Shown here piece by piece: positions 60,758 through 64,000 of a stretch of DNA of 64,000 nucleotides. The position numbers and the translations under genes were made by a program. The DNA comes from Nostoc edaphicum CCNP1411 (lineage in GTDB: Bacteria > Cyanobacteriota > Cyanobacteriia > Cyanobacteriales > Nostocaceae): positions 3,534,001 to 3,598,000 of the forward strand of contig NZ_CP054698.1 in assembly GCF_014023275.1 (NCBI RefSeq). Direction: 5' to 3'. The notes under the pieces are model-generated. The model was not told where the DNA came from. It saw nothing but the letters and a program-made list of their open reading frames with translations, and did not search any database. Positions within the stretch are counted from its first letter, which is position 1, and the number at the start of each line of letters is the position of its first letter.

Positions 60758-61795
60758 TTTAGCTGTCCAGTTGATCCAATCTTGAGGCTTAAGGAAGGTT
60801 TCATACAACTCGGCTTCGGGGGAATTAGGTTCCGGTTGATAGCCGTATTCCCAGCGCACTAAGGGTGGTAGGGACATGAGAATTGATTCGGTGCGTCCGT
60901 TGGTTTGTAGACCAAAAATGGTGCCTCGGTCATAAACCAAGTTAAATTCTACATATCGTCCCCGACGGTAGAGTTGAAAATTCCGTTGGCGATCGCCATA
61001 TTCCATCCCATGCCGCCGTTCTACAATTGGTACGTAGGCTGGTAAAAATGCTCTGCCGCAGCCTTGCACAAAACCAAACAAATCTTCCCAATTGCGGGTT
61101 TCTGGTGTTCCCACCTGGTTACTATAACTAGCGGCTTCTCCGTCGGGGTTTGGGCCACGATATAAAACACCTTGACCATCTTGGTAATCAAAAAATAGAC
61201 CACCTACACCCCGTGTCTCGTCACGATGCTTGAGGTAGAAATATTCATCACACCACCGTTTAAATACTGGGTAATACTCTGGGTGGTGTTCGTCGCAAGC
61301 CTGTTTCAATGTTTTGTGTAAATGTGCCGCATCTTCAGCGAATGGGTAATAAGGTGTCAAGTCAAGACCACCACCAAACCACCAAACTGGCCCCGCTTCA
61401 AAGTAGCGATAATTTAGATGAACAGTGGGTACGTAAGGATTGTGAGGATGTAGCACCATTGAAGTGCCAGTGGCATAAAAGCCATGCCCTGCTGCTTCCG
61501 GGCGTTGGGCTAAAATTGAAGCTGGCAAATGGGAACCCCAAACTTCAGAAAAATTTACACCTGCTTGTTCAAATATTGCACCATCTCGCAGCACGCGCGA
61601 TCGCCCTCCACCTCCTTCTGGGCGTTCCCAACTATCTTCATGAAACTTAGCCACACCATCTAGTTTTCCCAATGATTCGGTAATTTCGTCTTGCAGCTGT
61701 TTCATAAACTGACTGACTCTAGTCTGAGCATCAGGTGCTGGCAAAGACTTGGATGGTACTGCTTCTACAGTTGGTGTTTGCGAGTTGGTCAACAT
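60755..61795 (-). CDS. hemF: Oxygen-dependent coproporphyrinogen III oxidase
   Basis: This 346-residue protein has the HemF signatures: [72 protein letters not shown] and [14 protein letters not shown]. It decarboxylates coproporphyrinogen III to protoporphyrinogen IX for heme and chlorophyll in the cytoplasm. The length is normal. Confidence 0.97.
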   Translation of the reverse strand: MLTNSQTPTVEAVPSKSLPAPDAQTRVSQFMKQLQDEITESLGKLDGVAKFHEDSWERPEGGGGRSRVLRDGAIFEQAGVNFSEVWGSHLPASILAQRPEAAGHGFYATGTSMVLHPHNPYVPTVHLNYRYFEAGPVWWFGGGLDLTPYYPFAEDAAHLHKTLKQACDEHHPEYYPVFKRWCDEYFYLKHRDETRGVGGLFFDYQDGQGVLYRGPNPDGEAASYSNQVGTPETRNWEDLFGFVQGCGRAFLPAYVPIVERRHGMEYGDRQRNFQLYRRGRYVEFNLVYDRGTIFGLQTNGRTESILMSLPPLVRWEYGYQPEPNSPEAELYETFLKPQDWINWTAK

Positions 61796-62246
61796 AGATT
61801 CCCGAACCTAAATTACAATTTCCAGAAAGCCACAAATTTTTCATTTTAAAATTTGGGGGAAACATGCGCCAACAATCTAGCTCTATTTGCCCAACCCGCT
61901 TTTTCTTACTGGTTAAGCATTTATACGATTGATGGGCATCACTAGAGTTATTTTCCCTCAAATGCGTATAGGCTTGTATATTGAATTAGTTTTTTTTGAA
62001 ATTCTTAATTGGAATATTCTGGTAGAAAGACTAAATTTTAGTCTTAACCTTGAAGTATCAAGGGTTTGACTGGACTGCTCAAAACTTATTTACCATATTG
62101 CTAATGTTGGCTGTTAGAGTCTGTCCTGAATCGAAGCTTACTATGTTTAGTGAATTTTTGAGAAAGTTTTAATTTAGGGTTTGAGCGTAGTTGCACATCA
62201 TACCAGAGTTACCAGAAAGTCTCTAGAGAGGAGGAGGATTAGGAAA
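61796..62246. other. Intergenic DNA upstream of hemF and the SRPBCC gene
   Basis: This divergent promoter region between hemF and the SRPBCC gene has no gene I can support. The plus-strand frame from 62181 belongs to the leader, not to the SRPBCC protein. Confidence 0.35.
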
Positions 62247-62771
62247 ATGCAAGGTTGGTTATCCAAATTCATCCACCGCAAGCGTCGTCGGTTTTGCGCC
62301 TCTCTGGTGTGGACGTATCGAGAGATTAGTTCTGCTTCTGTAGATGAACTGTGGCAAAAAGTGGTTGACTTAACAGATGTTTCCTGGCATCCACAACTTA
62401 AGAGTACTAATGTTCCCCACGGATTAGTACCCAAACCAGGATTAATTTTTCAAGCTGTCACACGCTTTTCACCGATTCCCATCAGAATTTTTGTGGAACG
62501 CGTCAATCCTAGAGAGATGCTGAGTATCCGAGTAATGGCAATTCCTGGAATTGAGGAAAGGGTGACTTATCAAGTAGAGTCAACAGTTTGCGGTACTTGT
62601 TTGTCTTATTCTGTAACACTACGGGGTTGGTTATCGCCCCTGATTTGGTCTTTATCCCGTCCTTATGCAGACCGCGTTGCAAGGTCTTTAGTCGAGGCAG
62701 TAGAAAAGACGGCATTACCAGCGGTATCTGGTCAGAAAAAATCCCTTAATGACAGTTGTTTTGATTTTTAG
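62247..62771 (+). CDS. SRPBCC/START-like lipid-binding fold protein
   Basis: This 174-residue protein starts at the ATG 62247, just after gaggaggaggattagg; the frame's earlier start at 62181 lacks such a site. The fold pattern is EISSASVDELWQKVVDLTDV with SWHP, then PGLIFQAVTRFSPIPIRIFV and RVMAIPGIEERVTYQVE. This is the polyketide-cyclase/START-like family, binding a hydrophobic ligand. A basic N-terminus (FIHRKRRRFC) may contact a membrane. The ligand is unknown. Confidence 0.7.
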   Translation: MQGWLSKFIHRKRRRFCASLVWTYREISSASVDELWQKVVDLTDVSWHPQLKSTNVPHGLVPKPGLIFQAVTRFSPIPIRIFVERVNPREMLSIRVMAIPGIEERVTYQVESTVCGTCLSYSVTLRGWLSPLIWSLSRPYADRVARSLVEAVEKTALPAVSGQKKSLNDSCFDF

Positions 62772-63032
62772 GGACTGGGGATTGGGAAGTGGATAAGCAG
62801 GGAATAGGTTACAGGTTAAAGGTTACAGATGATTCCCTCTCACCTGTCACCTCTCCCCTAATCCCAATGCCCAAAGAAAGTTAAAATTCTATTAGGTAAT
62901 AATGCTATTTGCTAAGTTTTATTACGGCAGCGACAGTGATAACACTAAGCTGACCTTACCTAAGAAAGCATCCAGTTAATAGCTAAGATGTTCGCCACAA
63001 CTGTATTTATTCATTTTGAATTTTGAATTTTT

Positions 63033-64000
63033 ATGTACGATGTCCTTGATTCTCGCTCTGTCTTAGAAATTTTGCGACCAGTGGAAGACCCAGAACTCCG
63101 CAAAAGTCTGGTAGAACTTAATATGATTCGTAATGTCACAATTGACGGTGGCAAAGTTAGTTTCACTTTAGTATTAACCACTCCTGCCTGTCCTTTACGT
63201 GAATTTATTGTTGAAGACTGTCAGAAAGCTGTCAAAAAACTCCCAGGCGTTACAGATGTCAGTATAGAAGTTACGGCAGAAACACCACAGCAAAAAAGTT
63301 TGCCCGATCGCACTGGCATTTCTGGGGTGAAAAATATCATTGCTGTTTCCAGCGGCAAAGGTGGCGTTGGTAAAAGTACGGTGGCGGTGAATGTCGCAGT
63401 GGCTCTAGCTCAAACTGGGGCGAAAGTCGGCTTGCTAGATGCTGATATTTACGGCCCCAATGACCCCACCATGCTGGGTCTGGCTGATGCCCAAATTGTT
63501 GTGCGTTCCACTGAAACAGGTGACATTCTGGAACCTGCTTTTAATCACGGCGTCAAATTAGTTTCGATGGGCTTTTTGATTGACCGAGATCAACCAGTAA
63601 TTTGGCGGGGGCCTATGCTAAATGGTGTAATTCGCCAGTTTCTCTATCAAGTGCAATGGGGGGAACTGGATTATTTGATTGTAGATATGCCACCAGGAAC
63701 CGGAGATGCTCAGTTAACTTTAACCCAAGCAGTACCGATGGCAGGGGCAGTAATTGTCACCACGCCGCAAAACGTAGCCCTGTTAGATTCTCGCAAGGGA
63801 TTGCGGATGTTCCAGCAGATGAATGTCCCAGTATTGGGGATCGTAGAAAATATGAGCTATTTTATCCCCCCCGATCAACCAGATAAGCAATATGACATCT
63901 TTGGTTCCGGTGGTGGCTCCAAAACAGCTGCTGAATTGGGAGTGCCGCTTTTAGGGTGCGTGCCGCTAGAGATTTCTACACGAGTAGGTGGTGATAGCGG
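63033..64000 (+). CDS. mrp: Mrp/ApbC (NBP35-type) Fe-S cluster carrier ATPase, C-terminus cut off
   Basis: The frame runs from the ATG at 63033 to the window edge (322 codons). An N-terminal DUF59/MIP18 domain (LEILRPVEDPELRKSLVELN; TTPACPLREF) is followed by a P-loop ATPase with the deviant Walker A VSSGKGGVGKSTVAVNVA, LLDADIYGPNDPTMLG and VDMPPGTGDAQLTL. The CxxC Fe-S motif expected later is outside the window. It delivers Fe-S clusters to apo-proteins. Confidence 0.95.
   Translation, partial: MYDVLDSRSVLEILRPVEDPELRKSLVELNMIRNVTIDGGKVSFTLVLTTPACPLREFIVEDCQKAVKKLPGVTDVSIEVTAETPQQKSLPDRTGISGVKNIIAVSSGKGGVGKSTVAVNVAVALAQTGAKVGLLDADIYGPNDPTMLGLADAQIVVRSTETGDILEPAFNHGVKLVSMGFLIDRDQPVIWRGPMLNGVIRQFLYQVQWGELDYLIVDMPPGTGDAQLTLTQAVPMAGAVIVTTPQNVALLDSRKGLRMFQQMNVPVLGIVENMSYFIPPDQPDKQYDIFGSGGGSKTAAELGVPLLGCVPLEISTRVGGDS

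Noticed and set aside
1..64000. tRNA, rRNA and tmRNA genes
   Set aside because: I looked for T-loop type motifs and cloverleaf arms on both strands and found none that held up by eye; a covariance-model scan would be decisive.

Overview
The window is chromosomal DNA from a filamentous, heterocyst-type cyanobacterium, most likely Nostoc or a close relative. The evidence is a psbA (D1) gene, thf1/psb29, a CpcT-type bilin lyase, cruF, an RRM protein upstream of rpsU, a xisH/xisI pair, dense GCGATCGC (HIP1) sites, and the short tandem heptamer repeats and small inverted-repeat elements typical of Nostoc intergenic DNA. The first gene (a CHASE3 sensor, minus strand) and the last (Mrp/ApbC ATPase, plus strand) run off the window.

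Layout. 0-15 kb: stress membrane proteins, a GT39-like glycosyltransferase, rsmI, a PfkB sugar kinase, an inositol-phosphatase-family enzyme, rbp-rpsU, envelope proteins, the high-light form of psbA, a VOC protein and murG. 16-18 kb: a decayed IS4-type transposase. 18-24.5 kb: a 1410-residue CheB-CheR-PAS-histidine kinase-receiver protein, two small proteins and cruF. 24.6-28.1 kb: a NACHT NTPase bordered by several MITE-like elements, one nested in another. 28-42.4 kb: an SDR, ribD, a Ser/Thr kinase, a TerB-like acidic protein, a GH13-CBM20 amylase, ppsA, a broken xisH with an intact xisI, and a GNAT enzyme. 42.5-44 kb: a second membrane glycosyltransferase.

The most interesting region is 44.6-55.1 kb, which reads as a ribosomal-peptide (RiPP) locus. 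On the plus strand are an HTH protein, a peptidase-C39 ABC exporter with an N-terminal cNMP-binding-like domain, an HlyD-type adaptor and a cytosolic PPIase-like protein. Converging on them from the minus strand are two very short genes, 51 and 47 codons, encoding double-glycine leader peptides. Beyond a PEP-CTERM protein lies a minus-strand set: an 81-residue GG-leader peptide, a Cys-rich protein, a Nif11-leader precursor whose core carries two L-Y-G motifs, a radical SAM/SPASM enzyme and a 60-residue partner. This combination matches the published PlpX/PlpY splicease (spliceotide) architecture, in which a tyramine unit is cut out at X-Y-G to leave an alpha-keto-beta-amino acid. The exporter can plausibly trim and secrete all three GG-leader types.

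55.5-64 kb returns to housekeeping genes: trmB, exbB/exbD, a holin-like membrane protein, thf1, a CpcT-type lyase, a STAS protein, hemF, an SRPBCC protein and mrp.

A second theme is the way repeats invade genes. Heptamer or 21-bp repeats form the start of the PfkB kinase, the stop codons of the hybrid kinase and ppsA, an in-frame insert inside ppsA, an in-frame insert in the second glycosyltransferase, and the whole C-terminal tail of the GNAT protein.
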